Origin: a bacterium
GTDB taxonomy: Bacteria; Patescibacteriota; Patescibacteriia; SG8-24
Direction: 5' to 3'
Length of the DNA stretch: 45,953 nucleotides
Assembly (NCBI GenBank): GCA_023246225.1
Contig: JAHFIV010000004.1
Location: 1-45,953 of the forward strand
Each line of letters starts with the position of its first letter. Position 1 is the stretch's first letter. A program made the translations under genes and the position numbers. Below the pieces are notes generated by a model that saw nothing but the letters and a program-made list of their open reading frames with translations, had not been told where the DNA came from and searched no databases. Shown piece by piece: positions 7,810-15,863 of this stretch.

Positions 7810-8454
7810 ATGCGTTCTTTTCTCGTTTGTTCTTTTTTGCTCGCGACATTTTTAGTGACCGTGAAGTCTGACGCTGTCGACCGGTCGCTCTCTGATGAAG
7901 AAGTTCTCGCCGGTTCGCCCGCCGCACTCGCGACAGAAAATCGTGTCGCTGATCAGCGCGATCTCACGCGACTGAGTGATGCCTCACAGCTGCGTCGATT
8001 CATCGCTGCAGGACTGCTCGTAAAGATTACGAGCGCGACGGGGTACTTCATCGACGAAACGCTCGGTGAAGCGGACACTACGAACATCGCGCTCTATTCG
8101 TACGCGCGACCGTGGGTGAAAACGTTTCTCGACGATCTCGCTGCGGATCCTTTGCGACCAGCAGGGTTGAAGCTGAAGGTCACTTCACTCGTTCGCACCG
8201 TTGCGTATCAAGAGCAATTGCGAAAGAAATATCCTGCAGCGACAAGCGCAACCGAACCGGGAAGGCGATCATCGCATCTCACCGGTTCGACCGTCGACAT
8301 CTCAACGAAAGAGATGTCCGAAGAGGGTAAGGCGTGGCTTCGCAAAAAACTTGCGGCGCTCGAGCGGCGTGATCTGATGCAGGCAACCGAAGAGAAATCG
8401 ACCAGTCTGTGTTTCCATGTGATGGTTTTTCCGGAGTATCCTATAAAACGGTGA
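7810..8454 (+). CDS. Exported peptidase M15/DUF5715-like protein
   Basis: Predicted 214 aa. AAGGAGGTGAG directly precedes the ATG. The N-terminus is a signal peptide (MRSFLVCSFLLATFLVTV). The C-terminal half has the metal-ligand layout of D-Ala-D-Ala carboxypeptidase/VanY-like M15 folds: SSHLTGSTVDIS (H and D) and CFHVMVF (second His). This matches the pattern in DUF5715 proteins. A role in peptidoglycan trimming is inferred. TTGACA (7762-7767) lies upstream with a weak -10. Confidence 0.65.
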   Translation: MRSFLVCSFLLATFLVTVKSDAVDRSLSDEEVLAGSPAALATENRVADQRDLTRLSDASQLRRFIAAGLLVKITSATGYFIDETLGEADTTNIALYSYARPWVKTFLDDLAADPLRPAGLKLKVTSLVRTVAYQEQLRKKYPAATSATEPGRRSSHLTGSTVDISTKEMSEEGKAWLRKKLAALERRDLMQATEEKSTSLCFHVMVFPEYPIKR

Positions 8455-8457
8455 TCT

Positions 8458-8486
8458 TGGCCCGGGTGCATCCGGGCTTTTTTAAA
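8458..8486 (+). terminator. Terminator of the M15-like gene
   Basis: GCCCGG / CCGGGC stem around GTGCAT followed by TTTTTTA. Confidence 0.85.
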
Positions 8487-8487
8487 C

Positions 8488-8496
8488 TGTGGATAA
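8488..8496 (-). promoter_or_regulatory. Perfect DnaA-box-like 9-mer
   Basis: TGTGGATAA on the plus strand, which is TTATCCACA on the reverse. It sits 10 bp before the -35 of the threonine-operon promoter. Confidence 0.5.
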
Positions 8497-8505
8497 GTAA
8501 GACAT

Positions 8506-8533
8506 TTGACGCTCGATGGTACGCTGTCATACT
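8506..8533 (+). promoter_or_regulatory. Promoter of the threonine operon leader
   Basis: TTGACG (8506-8511), 16 bp, CATACT (8528-8533). Transcription would begin about 8540, only about three bases before the leader-peptide ATG, so the leader peptide may be translated leaderless. Confidence 0.55.
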
Positions 8534-8542
8534 TCTTTCTAT

Positions 8543-8602
8543 ATGCAGCGCTCTCGCAGCACTTCGACGACCTCCACCACGACGACTTGTTCGGCGGGGT
8601 AG
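8543..8602 (+). CDS. thrL: Threonine-operon leader peptide (thrL-like)
   Basis: A 19-codon ORF, MQRSRSTSTTSTTTTCSAG, ends at TAG 8600-8602. Seven of 19 residues are Thr and five are Ser, and codons 7-15 hold all seven Thr. It sits directly upstream of lysC-hom-asd. This matches the logic of the Thr/Ile-rich thrL leader of enteric bacteria, although the peptide here is rich in Thr and Ser. The last sense codons contain GGCGGG (8593-8598), which can pair with the 5' arm of the terminator at 8640-8657. Its assignment rests on composition, position and this alternative pairing. Confidence 0.75.
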   Translation: MQRSRSTSTTSTTTTCSAG

Positions 8603-8666
8603 TCTCTGCTTGCGAAGGTAACTGCAAGAGAAAGATGAACCCGCCCACAAAGGCGGGAGTTTTTAT
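8593..8666 (+). promoter_or_regulatory. Transcription attenuator of the threonine operon
   Basis: The terminator stem is CCCGCC (8640-8645) and GGCGGG (8652-8657), loop CACAAA, then AGTTTTTA. The competing antiterminator pairs GGCGGG (8593-8598), inside the last codons of the leader ORF, with the same CCCGCC (8640-8645). A small hairpin CTTGC (8609-8613) / GCAAG (8624-8628) lies in between. A ribosome stalled on the early Thr codons would leave 8593-8598 free and allow readthrough. A ribosome reaching the stop codon would cover it and let the terminator form. Confidence 0.7.
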
Positions 8667-8677
8667 ACTCACGAGAT

Positions 8678-10066
8678 ATGATAGTCATGAAATTCGGTGG
8701 AAGTTCAGTGGGAACCGCGGACGCGATGTCGAAAGTTGCGAATATTGTGGCGCGACACCACCATGTGCAGCCGATACTTGTGGTGTCTGCGCTGCAAGGA
8801 GTGACCGATGCGTTGCTCGCGCTCGCCGAGGCGGCAAAAAACGGTGACGATGTTCGCGAGAGTTTGATCGTGCTCAGAAAAAAACATCAGGAGATCGCAG
8901 ATGTGTTCGAAGAAAACGATGTATGCGACGGACTTTTCACTGAACTCGAAAAAGTACTTGCAGAGGTTGCGGCGCACAAACAACTTTCCACGCGAGAGCA
9001 AGATTTGATTGTGTCGTTCGGCGAACGTCTCTCTGCACCGCTCGTCGCGGCGGCACTACGAGGCAGCGGCATCGATGCGGTTGCGGTAGACGCGCGGACA
9101 CTTATTGTTACCGATGATCATTTTACTTCTGCGAGTGTTGCTTTCGATGCAACGAATGAGAAAATCATAGCGACACTGGCGCCGATTATTGCGCGCGGTG
9201 TGGTTCCGGTGATTACGGGGTTCATCGGTGCAACAGCAACAGGAGATACAACGACGCTCGGTCGCGGTGGTTCTGATTACAGCGTGTCGATCATCGCTGC
9301 GGCGCTTGAGGCGAAAGAAATTTGGATTTGGAAAGAAGTCGACGGGATCATGACCGCAGATCCGCGCGTTGTTGCTGAAGCAGCGTTACTTTCTGCGATC
9401 AGTTACGACGAAGCGGCGGAGATGTCGTACTTCGGCGCGAAGGTGCTGCATCCGAAAACGATGATCCCTGCAGTGAGCGCAGGAATTCCGATTCGCATGC
9501 GCAACACGTTCAAGCCAGACGCGCCGGGAACGGTGATCGGTACACGAGCAACACCTTCTCCTTTCGGTGTGAAAGTGACCACTGCTATCAAAAAACTTTC
9601 CATGGTGACCGTAGAAGGAAAAGGGATGATCGGTATGGCGGGATTTGCTGCGCGCGTGCTCGCGGTCGCGGGAAAATTGCGTGTGAACATCGTGATGTTC
9701 AGTCAGTCGTCATCAGAACAAAATATTTGTCTCGTTGTTGAATCGGCGGGGAGTCGCGCGTTCACCCAAGCGCTCGAACAAGAGCTCTCTTTAGAAGTGG
9801 GGATGCAACTCATCGATCACATCACTGAGCAAGACGATGTCGCTGCGGTTGCGATCGTCGGTGAGGAGATGCGCGGAAAAATCGGTGTTGCAGGAAAATT
9901 ATTTACCGCGGTCGCAGATGCAGGAGTGAACGTTCTTGCGATCGCGCAAGGTTCATCGGAGCGCAACATTTCTTTTATCGTCCATGGTGCTGATGCAGAT
10001 CGCGTCGTCCGTGCGGTGCACGCAGCGTTCCGTCTTCATGAACTGTTCCATAAAATACAAGTATGA
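8678..10066 (+). CDS. lysC: Aspartate kinase
   Basis: Predicted 462 aa. It phosphorylates L-aspartate to aspartyl-4-phosphate, the first step to threonine. The N-terminal KFGGSSVG is the amino-acid-kinase signature; FGERLSAPL, RGGSDYS and the KEVDGIMTADPR segment follow. The last about 165 residues contain two ACT-type regulatory repeats (around VEGKGMIGMAG and VGEEMRGKIGVAG), so feedback inhibition is likely. No Shine-Dalgarno is obvious before ATG 8678, while TATACT lies at 8664-8669. The stop TGA overlaps the start of hom (ATGA). First gene after the attenuator. Confidence 0.95.
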   Translation: MIVMKFGGSSVGTADAMSKVANIVARHHHVQPILVVSALQGVTDALLALAEAAKNGDDVRESLIVLRKKHQEIADVFEENDVCDGLFTELEKVLAEVAAHKQLSTREQDLIVSFGERLSAPLVAAALRGSGIDAVAVDARTLIVTDDHFTSASVAFDATNEKIIATLAPIIARGVVPVITGFIGATATGDTTTLGRGGSDYSVSIIAAALEAKEIWIWKEVDGIMTADPRVVAEAALLSAISYDEAAEMSYFGAKVLHPKTMIPAVSAGIPIRMRNTFKPDAPGTVIGTRATPSPFGVKVTTAIKKLSMVTVEGKGMIGMAGFAARVLAVAGKLRVNIVMFSQSSSEQNICLVVESAGSRAFTQALEQELSLEVGMQLIDHITEQDDVAAVAIVGEEMRGKIGVAGKLFTAVADAGVNVLAIAQGSSERNISFIVHGADADRVVRAVHAAFRLHELFHKIQV

Positions 10067-11157
10067 TTTCTGTAGTGATTCTCGGAAAAGGGACCGTCGG
10101 TCGCGCGTTCATCCGTCAAATCGCAGATATACGCGCGCCGCTTTTAGAACGTGGTATCGATCTGCGTGTGCACGGTATCGTGGGAAAAACGAATTTTCTT
10201 TTTTGTGCGGAAGGGATCGATGAGGAATGTTTGCGTGATGTTGCGGATGGGCGCGGAGAGTTTGTGGCGCGAGACGAGGTGCAGGACGCAGCTGATGTCA
10301 CTGAAGCAGTGAGGGGAATCCACGCGGACCACCACCTCATCGTCGATCTCACCGCCGAACCGAACATCGCTGCGCATACGACATGGATCCGCGCAGGATG
10401 GCATGTCGTGACGGCGAACAAACATCCGCTCGTCGCTTCTTTTAGAGAGTATGACGCACTGATGACGCATGCGCGACGCGGCGGTGATCGCATGTATCGT
10501 TACAGCACCACCGTCGGTGCGGGACTTCCGATCATCAGCACGCTCCAGTCGATGGTCGGTGCAGGAGATGAGGTTCTTGAAATTCGCGCGGCGGTTTCAG
10601 GAACACTCGGATTCATTTTTTCTGCATGCGAAGAGGGGATGACGTTTGCAGACGCGGTTCGTGAAGCGAAAGAACGCGGTTACAGTGAGCCCGATCCACG
10701 TGAAGATCTTTCTGGAAAAGACGTTGCGCGCAAAGCGTTGATCATGGCGCGCGTTCTTGGGTCGCGCGCAGAATTCGACGACATGACGATCGAGTCGCTC
10801 GTCCCCGAAAGTTTGGAACGCGGCACGGTCGAGGATTTTTTTGCCGCACTACCCGACGCGTCGCGTCACATCGATGATCGATTCCGCGCACTGCGCGAAC
10901 GAGGCCGCACGTTGCGCTATCTCCTTACCGTCACGCCAGAATCGGTGCGCGTCGGTGTTGAAGAGGTCGAAAAAGAAAGCGATTTCGGTCGGTTGCACGG
11001 TCCAGAAAACATGTTCGTCGTGCGCAGTCGTCATTATGCGACCGTGCCGCTCGTCATTCGTGGGCCTGGCGCCGGCGCTGAGGTCACGGCAGCACGCGTG
11101 CTCGCAGACCTGCTCCATGTCGCGATGCAATCTACATTTACCCACGCACAAGTATGA
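10063..11157 (+). CDS. hom: Homoserine dehydrogenase
   Basis: Predicted 364 aa. It reduces aspartate semialdehyde to homoserine with NAD(P)H. A Rossmann start (VILGKGTVGRAFIRQI) is followed by the TANKHPLV segment, the TVGAGLPIISTL substrate-binding region, GTLGFIFS, and a conserved stretch around YSEPDPREDLSGKDVARK. There is no C-terminal ACT domain, so it is the short form. It overlaps lysC by ATGA and asd by ATGA, so the three genes are translationally coupled. Confidence 0.95.
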   Translation: MISVVILGKGTVGRAFIRQIADIRAPLLERGIDLRVHGIVGKTNFLFCAEGIDEECLRDVADGRGEFVARDEVQDAADVTEAVRGIHADHHLIVDLTAEPNIAAHTTWIRAGWHVVTANKHPLVASFREYDALMTHARRGGDRMYRYSTTVGAGLPIISTLQSMVGAGDEVLEIRAAVSGTLGFIFSACEEGMTFADAVREAKERGYSEPDPREDLSGKDVARKALIMARVLGSRAEFDDMTIESLVPESLERGTVEDFFAALPDASRHIDDRFRALRERGRTLRYLLTVTPESVRVGVEEVEKESDFGRLHGPENMFVVRSRHYATVPLVIRGPGAGAEVTAARVLADLLHVAMQSTFTHAQV

Positions 11158-12209
11158 ACAAAAAAATGTATAAAGTCGGTGTACTCGGTGCGACCGGTAT
11201 GGTCGGTCAGCGAATGATCGCGCTTCTTGATAACCATCCGTGGTTTACCGTGACCGCGCTCGCCGCTTCTGAACAATCCGCAGGAAAAAGTTACGCGGAC
11301 GCTGCGACATGGCAACTCGACACACCTGTACCTTCATGGGCTGCGAGCATGATCGTGCAAAAATCTGCACCACCGCTCGATTGCGATTTCGTTCTCTCAG
11401 GACTCGACAACGCGGTCGCAGGAGAGATCGAAGAACAGTTCGCTGCGGCGGGATATCCGGTGATTTCGAACGCAAAAAATCATCGCATGGCAGCAGATGT
11501 GCCGCTCCTGATTCCCGAAGTGAACGCAGCGCATCTTGATGTGATCGATCGTCAACGAAAAAATCGCGGTTGGAACAAAGGGTTCATCGTGACGAATCCG
11601 AACTGTTCGACGATCGGACTGGTGTGCGCGCTCAAACCGCTCCAAGAAGCGTTCGGTATCACGAAAGTGCTGGTCACGACGATGCAAGCGATCTCTGGTG
11701 CGGGGTATCCGGGCGTGGCATCGCTCGACATTCTCGACAACGTCGTGCCGTTTATAAAAGGTGAAGAAGAAAAGGTGGAGACGGAGACGCGGAAATTACT
11801 CGGTGGGTTTGATGGAGAGCGGTTTATTGATGCAGAGATCGCGGTGAGTGCGCAGTGCAATCGCGTGCATGTGCGTGACGGACATCTCGAATGCGTTTCT
11901 GTGGAATTTTCGGAACAAGCGGAACCTGAAGCGGTCATTCGTGCGTGGCGATCGTTCGCGCCAGAGACAACGAAGCTCGGTCTCCCGAGCATCCCCGATC
12001 CTTTCATTATATATAAGGAAGAGGAGAATCGTCCGCAGCCACGTCGCGATCGCGATGCGGGGTGGGGGATGGCGGTGACCGTCGGGCGGCTGCGTCGGTG
12101 TCCGATTCTGCACTACAAATTTGTAGTGCTCTCGCACAACACCATCCGCGGCGCAGCGGGCGCAGCGATCGCCGATGCGGAGCTCTTGGCCGCGAAGGGG
12201 TTGTTATAA
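11154..12209 (+). CDS. asd: Aspartate-semialdehyde dehydrogenase
   Basis: Predicted 351 aa. It converts aspartyl-phosphate to aspartate semialdehyde. The N-terminal VGVLGATGMVGQRM is the NADP-binding loop. NPNCSTIGLV carries the catalytic Cys, and SAQCNRVHVRDGH fits the substrate-binding His region. The length and the CNR-x-x-x-x-DGH pattern fit the archaeal/fungal-type subfamily. In pathway order it precedes hom, although it lies third in the operon. It is followed by a hairpin shared with a convergent reverse-strand gene. Confidence 0.92.
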   Translation: MNKKMYKVGVLGATGMVGQRMIALLDNHPWFTVTALAASEQSAGKSYADAATWQLDTPVPSWAASMIVQKSAPPLDCDFVLSGLDNAVAGEIEEQFAAAGYPVISNAKNHRMAADVPLLIPEVNAAHLDVIDRQRKNRGWNKGFIVTNPNCSTIGLVCALKPLQEAFGITKVLVTTMQAISGAGYPGVASLDILDNVVPFIKGEEEKVETETRKLLGGFDGERFIDAEIAVSAQCNRVHVRDGHLECVSVEFSEQAEPEAVIRAWRSFAPETTKLGLPSIPDPFIIYKEEENRPQPRRDRDAGWGMAVTVGRLRRCPILHYKFVVLSHNTIRGAAGAAIADAELLAAKGLL

Positions 12210-12236
12210 AAAATCGTCCCGCAGTACTGCGGGACG
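12207..12236 (-). terminator. Terminator of the 91-aa gene (reverse strand)
   Basis: CGTCCCGCAGT/ACTGCGGGACG near-perfect palindrome (12214-12235). The A-run at 12207-12212 is a T-run for reverse-strand transcripts; the plus strand lacks a T-run. Confidence 0.8.
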
Positions 12237-12247
12237 ACGCGGAAGCA

Positions 12248-12523
12248 TTACGTGCGGCGTGGTCGTTTCAGCGGAACGATCGGACCGGTCTCCTGCACGT
12301 CGAGCTCGATCCCTTCGGCCGTTGCTTTTTTCCTGAATTCCTCGATCTTCGCTGCGATTCGAGGAGTGATCTTCAGAGGACGAAGAGCGAGCCTCGGTTT
12401 GCCACCCGCTTTTTCCGGAGCGCCGACGCCGGTCGCGGTGTTCGGGAGCTCGCGCACGATCCAGTTGCGGTGACGCGCTCTGAAATCTTTGATTTTCTCG
12501 ATATGGTCGTTGTCGTCGGACAA
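12248..12523 (-). CDS. Small hypothetical protein
   Basis: Predicted 91 aa from TTG at 12523, which follows AAAGGA at about 7 bases. The protein is highly charged: an acidic start (SDDNDHIEKIKDF), then a basic region with many Pro and Arg, ending LKRPRRT. There is no signal or membrane span and I recognise no domain. It lies in the reverse orientation inside the threonine gene cluster, between asd and thrB. Confidence 0.55.
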   Translation of the reverse strand: MSDDNDHIEKIKDFRARHRNWIVRELPNTATGVGAPEKAGGKPRLALRPLKITPRIAAKIEEFRKKATAEGIELDVQETGPIVPLKRPRRT

Positions 12524-12593
12524 GTCCGATCCTTTTGTGAGAAAACGTTCACCGTTGGTGAAGCAGTACTTTTATATCATGCGTCTCGCAATA

Positions 12594-12624
12594 AAAAAAG
12601 AGGGCCGCAGTGTGCGGCCCTCGA
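12594..12624 (-). terminator. Terminator of the 243-aa gene (reverse strand)
   Basis: GAGGGCCGCA / TGCGGCCCTC stem with an A-run (12594-12599) at its low side. Confidence 0.85.
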
Positions 12625-12639
12625 GTGATGAGTGATTGG

Positions 12640-13371
12640 TCAGCCGCGAGGCCAGATCGTGGCGAGCACGTCGGGGATGCGGCGCATCATCCGTTCGCGG
12701 GCGTTGCCCAAGAAGGCGGCGATGAACACGGGGTCGTTCAGGTTCGCATCGGATGCGATGATGCGTGCCTCGTCGACGTTCGGGAACTCGCGCTCGATCG
12801 CACTCTTGGTCTCGGTGACGAGCGTCTGCTCGTCGATGAGGCTTGCGATGAATCTCATCAGCTGTGCGCGGTGGGCGGTGGGGTCGGTCGTGCGTCGGCG
12901 GAACGCACAGCGCTGACTATCGTCCAGACCCGCGAGCGTCATGTCGTGGTCACGCACGAACATCGCGAGCATGTCCACCTCCGTTGCGAGCTCGTCGGCC
13001 GGCTCGATGCAGTACCGCGCGACCTGGGGAGTCCAGGCGCGTGCGAAGCTGAGCATCGACGCGCGCTCGGCGCGTAGATCGTGGTTGTGCGTCCAGCTCT
13101 TGTTTCCCCAGAACACCAGGGAGGCGACGAGCGGGGCGAGGATGATCTCGGCGTCGGTCGCGGTGAGCGACGGACCGTCGACCCCAGGCTTCTTGTTGGT
13201 CGCAATCACTGCGACAGCGTTCGTGAATGCGGCGCGCGCCGCCTTGATCGTCGAGACGACTTCGGGCTTCTGTTCGACGCCGCGCGGGGTGCGGAGCGCT
13301 AAGCACTCGGTGAGCCGCCAGTCGATGACCTTCGAGAGCAGGTCGCGTCCCAGTCCAGTTCGCATGTTCAT
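12640..13371 (-). CDS. Hypothetical soluble protein, family not recognised
   Basis: Predicted 243 aa, ATG at 13371 with AAGGA 6 bases upstream. It looks alpha-helical and soluble, with no signal peptide or membrane segment and three Cys. It has the segments GNKSWTHNHDLRAE and VRDHDMTLAGLDDSQ, which do not match any family I know. It lies between asd and thrB on the opposite strand and shares its upstream region with thrB, where the 161-bp fold-back element sits. Confidence 0.6.
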   Translation of the reverse strand: MNMRTGLGRDLLSKVIDWRLTECLALRTPRGVEQKPEVVSTIKAARAAFTNAVAVIATNKKPGVDGPSLTATDAEIILAPLVASLVFWGNKSWTHNHDLRAERASMLSFARAWTPQVARYCIEPADELATEVDMLAMFVRDHDMTLAGLDDSQRCAFRRRTTDPTAHRAQLMRFIASLIDEQTLVTETKSAIEREFPNVDEARIIASDANLNDPVFIAAFLGNARERMMRRIPDVLATIWPRG

Positions 13372-13412
13372 TGTCGATCCTTTCGTTGGTGCCTTGTTGG
13401 CGTGCTATCCTA

Positions 13413-13573
13413 AGAGTCTAGTTCAAGAATCCTTCTCGTCCGTATGATCAAAAATAGTGGCCTAGAATTGCAAAACGCTTGTTGCGATACTCCCAGTATC
13501 GCGCCGCACGTTTTGCAATTCTATTCTCACAATTTTTGCCATACGGTCAGAGAATTATTTTGAACTAGACTCT
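13413..13573. repeat. 161-bp long imperfect inverted repeat (fold-back element)
   Basis: The arms pair almost end to end: a 14-bp outer stem AGAGTCTAGTTCAA (13413-13426) with TTGAACTAGACTCT (13560-13573); then CCGTATG and CAAAAAT with their complements near 13531-13546; a stem AGAATTGCAAAACG (13464-13477) with CGTTTTGCAATTCT (13508-13521); and at the tip GCGATACT / AGTATCGC (13484-13491, 13495-13502) around CCC. It fills the space between divergent genes. It could be a MITE-like element or a large regulatory structure. Confidence 0.9.
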
Positions 13574-13584
13574 ATCATATCTTT

Positions 13585-14520
13585 ATGCGCTCGTCAATGT
13601 TCGCTGCAGCATCGGCTCCCGCAACCGTCGCAAACGTCGGTCCGGGTTTTGATGTGTTTGGGTTTGCGCTCGAGGGACCTTGCGATCATGTGCAGGTGCG
13701 ACGTGTTTCCACACCCGGTGTGCGACTTGTCGGTGCGGTTGATCCGACGTTACCGCGCGTGGTCACGAAAAATGTTGCGACAGCGGTCGCGCTTCGGATG
13801 CTCCGTGCGGTGAACGCGCGATTCGGTGTTGAAGTCACGCTCACAAAAGGTCTTCCGCTCGGCAGCGGACTCGGCTCGTCATCTGCATCGGCAGTCGCTG
13901 CTACAGTTGCGATGCATCGCTTGCTCGGCGAACGATTCACCGACGATGAACTGCTCGACTTCGCGCGGTTCGGCGAAAAAGTTGCGTGCGGTGCGGCGCA
14001 TGCAGACAACGTTGCGCCGGCGCTTTTCGGTGGGTTTACTTTGGTGCGCGGAGGATCTCCTGTGGAAATTATTCGCATCGATGTTCCAAAAAATTGGCGC
14101 GTTGTCGTTGTGCATCCGCACCTCGAACTTCCTACAAAAAAAGCGCGCGCTGCGCTTCCTCTCTCCGTCGCACTGAGAACGATGACTGCAAACGTCGCAA
14201 ACGCCGCGTCGCTCATCGCCGCATTGTACAAAAAAGATCTCGCGCTTTTTGGTCGCGCACTCATGGGTGATGCGATCGTGACGCCGGTGCGCAAACGATT
14301 GATTCCCGGATGTGACGTGGCGATGCGTGCAGCGATCCAGGCTGGCGCTGCGGGAGTGTCTATCTCTGGCGCCGGTCCTTCAATTTTTGCATTGACTGAT
14401 TCCGATGCACATGCAAAGCTCGTCGCACGGAGAATCGCTGCGGTGTGGCGTCGACATGGCATAAAAACCGATGTTTTTGTGAGTCGTATCGGCGCACGCG
14501 GCGCACTTCAGAGGAGGTAA
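13585..14520 (+). CDS. thrB: Homoserine kinase (GHMP family)
   Basis: Predicted 311 aa. It phosphorylates homoserine using ATP. It has the GHMP N-terminal SAPATVANVGPGFDVFGFAL, the ATP loop GLPLGSGLGSSSASA, and the C-terminal GVSISGAGPSIFAL motif of homoserine kinases. No Shine-Dalgarno precedes the ATG. TATCAT (13573-13578) sits 6 bases before the start, suggesting a leaderless transcript that begins at the edge of the fold-back element. Its end contains the AGGAGG that starts thrC. Confidence 0.93.
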   Translation: MRSSMFAAASAPATVANVGPGFDVFGFALEGPCDHVQVRRVSTPGVRLVGAVDPTLPRVVTKNVATAVALRMLRAVNARFGVEVTLTKGLPLGSGLGSSSASAVAATVAMHRLLGERFTDDELLDFARFGEKVACGAAHADNVAPALFGGFTLVRGGSPVEIIRIDVPKNWRVVVVHPHLELPTKKARAALPLSVALRTMTANVANAASLIAALYKKDLALFGRALMGDAIVTPVRKRLIPGCDVAMRAAIQAGAAGVSISGAGPSIFALTDSDAHAKLVARRIAAVWRRHGIKTDVFVSRIGARGALQRR

Positions 14521-14522
14521 CG

Positions 14523-15830
14523 ATGGAAACGGAATCGCATCTTTCCTGTGTTCGTTGCAATCAAAAGTATCCGCTCGCTGCGGGCGGTGTGAAGTTCACC
14601 TGCGACTGCGGGGGACTTCTCGATGTCGTTCATGATTTTTCGGTGCTGCCGATACAGGACGAGCGGATTTTGAAATCGGTTTTTATGCAGCGGCGCTGGT
14701 TTCAGGATACGCGCGGCGATAAAAGCGGCGTGTGGCGATTTCGCGAGTTGGTTCTTCCTGGACTGAAGGATCACGAGTTCGTCACGCGCGGCGAAGGGAA
14801 CACGCGTTTGTACGGCCCTGATCTTTTCACGAGGACGAACCGTTACATCGGCGGACCGCACGTGTACTGTAAACACGAAGGCGAAAACCCGACTGGATCG
14901 TTCAAAGATCGCGGCATGACCGCAGCGATTACGTACGCGAAGCGTAGTGCAGGCCGTATCGTCGCGTGCGCATCGACGGGAAACACCGCAGCCTCCGTTG
15001 CGTCGTATGCTGCGCTCACCGGAATGCCGGCGGTGATCCTCATCCCCGAAAAAGGTGTTGCGATCGGAAAAGTTTCGCAGTCACTCGCGTACGGCGCGAA
15101 GACGGTGAAAGTGCGCGGTGATTTCGATGCAGCGCTCGCACTGCTTCTTGCAGCGAGCGAACAGATCCCTGGACTTCGCATTCTGAATTCCGTGAACCCA
15201 TTCCGACTCGAGGGACAAAAAACGATCGTGTGGGAAGCGTTCGAGCAACTCGCGTGGAACGCGCCGGATTGGATCGTTGTCGCTGCGGGAAATCTCGGCA
15301 ACGGTTCCGCGTTCGGCAAAGCGATCAGCGAGGCACGTGCACTCGGGTTGATCACGAAGACGCCGCGCATCGCAATGGTGCAAGCGGCGGGCGCAAATCC
15401 GTTTTGGGGAGCGTCGCAGAACGGATGGAGAAAGTGTGTCGTGCGCGCAGACACGATCGCGAGCGCGATCAAAATCGGTGACCCGGTCAATTACGACAAA
15501 GCGGTTCGTGCGATTACGAGTACCGATGGAGTGGTCGTGCAGGTGACCGACCAGGAGATTATGGACGCAAAAGCTGTACTCGATTCCGACGGTGTCGGTG
15601 CAGAACCGTCATCGTGCGCAGCGATTGCAGGACTCAAAAAGATGGTTGATGTCGGTGTTGCGAAGTGGAATCAGACCGTGCTCGTGGTGCTCACGGGACA
15701 CATGCTCAAAGATCCCGACGCGACGGTCGGGTACCACTCATCCTCGTTACCGAATCTCGCGTGCTCGCGCGCGAATGCGCCGGTGACGATCGATCCGACC
15801 GTCGAGGCGTTCAAAAAAATCATCACATAA
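14523..15830 (+). CDS. thrC: Threonine synthase
   Basis: Predicted 435 aa. PLP enzyme converting O-phosphohomoserine to threonine, the last step of the pathway. ATG 14523 is preferred over an upstream in-frame ATG (14445) because AGGAGG at 14512-14517 is correctly spaced. The N-terminus is a small zinc-ribbon-like region (CVRC...CDCGG). NPTGSFKDRGMTAAI contains the PLP-binding Lys, and CASTGNTAASVASYA is the phosphate-binding loop. The start lies 2 bp after the thrB stop, so the two are coupled. Confidence 0.95.
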   Translation: METESHLSCVRCNQKYPLAAGGVKFTCDCGGLLDVVHDFSVLPIQDERILKSVFMQRRWFQDTRGDKSGVWRFRELVLPGLKDHEFVTRGEGNTRLYGPDLFTRTNRYIGGPHVYCKHEGENPTGSFKDRGMTAAITYAKRSAGRIVACASTGNTAASVASYAALTGMPAVILIPEKGVAIGKVSQSLAYGAKTVKVRGDFDAALALLLAASEQIPGLRILNSVNPFRLEGQKTIVWEAFEQLAWNAPDWIVVAAGNLGNGSAFGKAISEARALGLITKTPRIAMVQAAGANPFWGASQNGWRKCVVRADTIASAIKIGDPVNYDKAVRAITSTDGVVVQVTDQEIMDAKAVLDSDGVGAEPSSCAAIAGLKKMVDVGVAKWNQTVLVVLTGHMLKDPDATVGYHSSSLPNLACSRANAPVTIDPTVEAFKKIIT

Positions 15831-15832
15831 AA

Positions 15833-15863
15833 AATGCCCTCGACGATTGTCGAGGGTTTTTAT
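15833..15863. terminator. Bidirectional terminator between thrC and the metallopeptidase
   Basis: CCCTCGACGA/TTGTCGAGGG stem with AAAAAA on the left and TTTTTA on the right. The stop of the reverse-strand gene overlaps the right edge. Confidence 0.85.

Noticed and set aside
13413-13573. Integron attC site
   Set aside because: The imperfect palindrome fits in size, but the GTTRRRY/RYYYAAC core sites and gene cassettes are absent.
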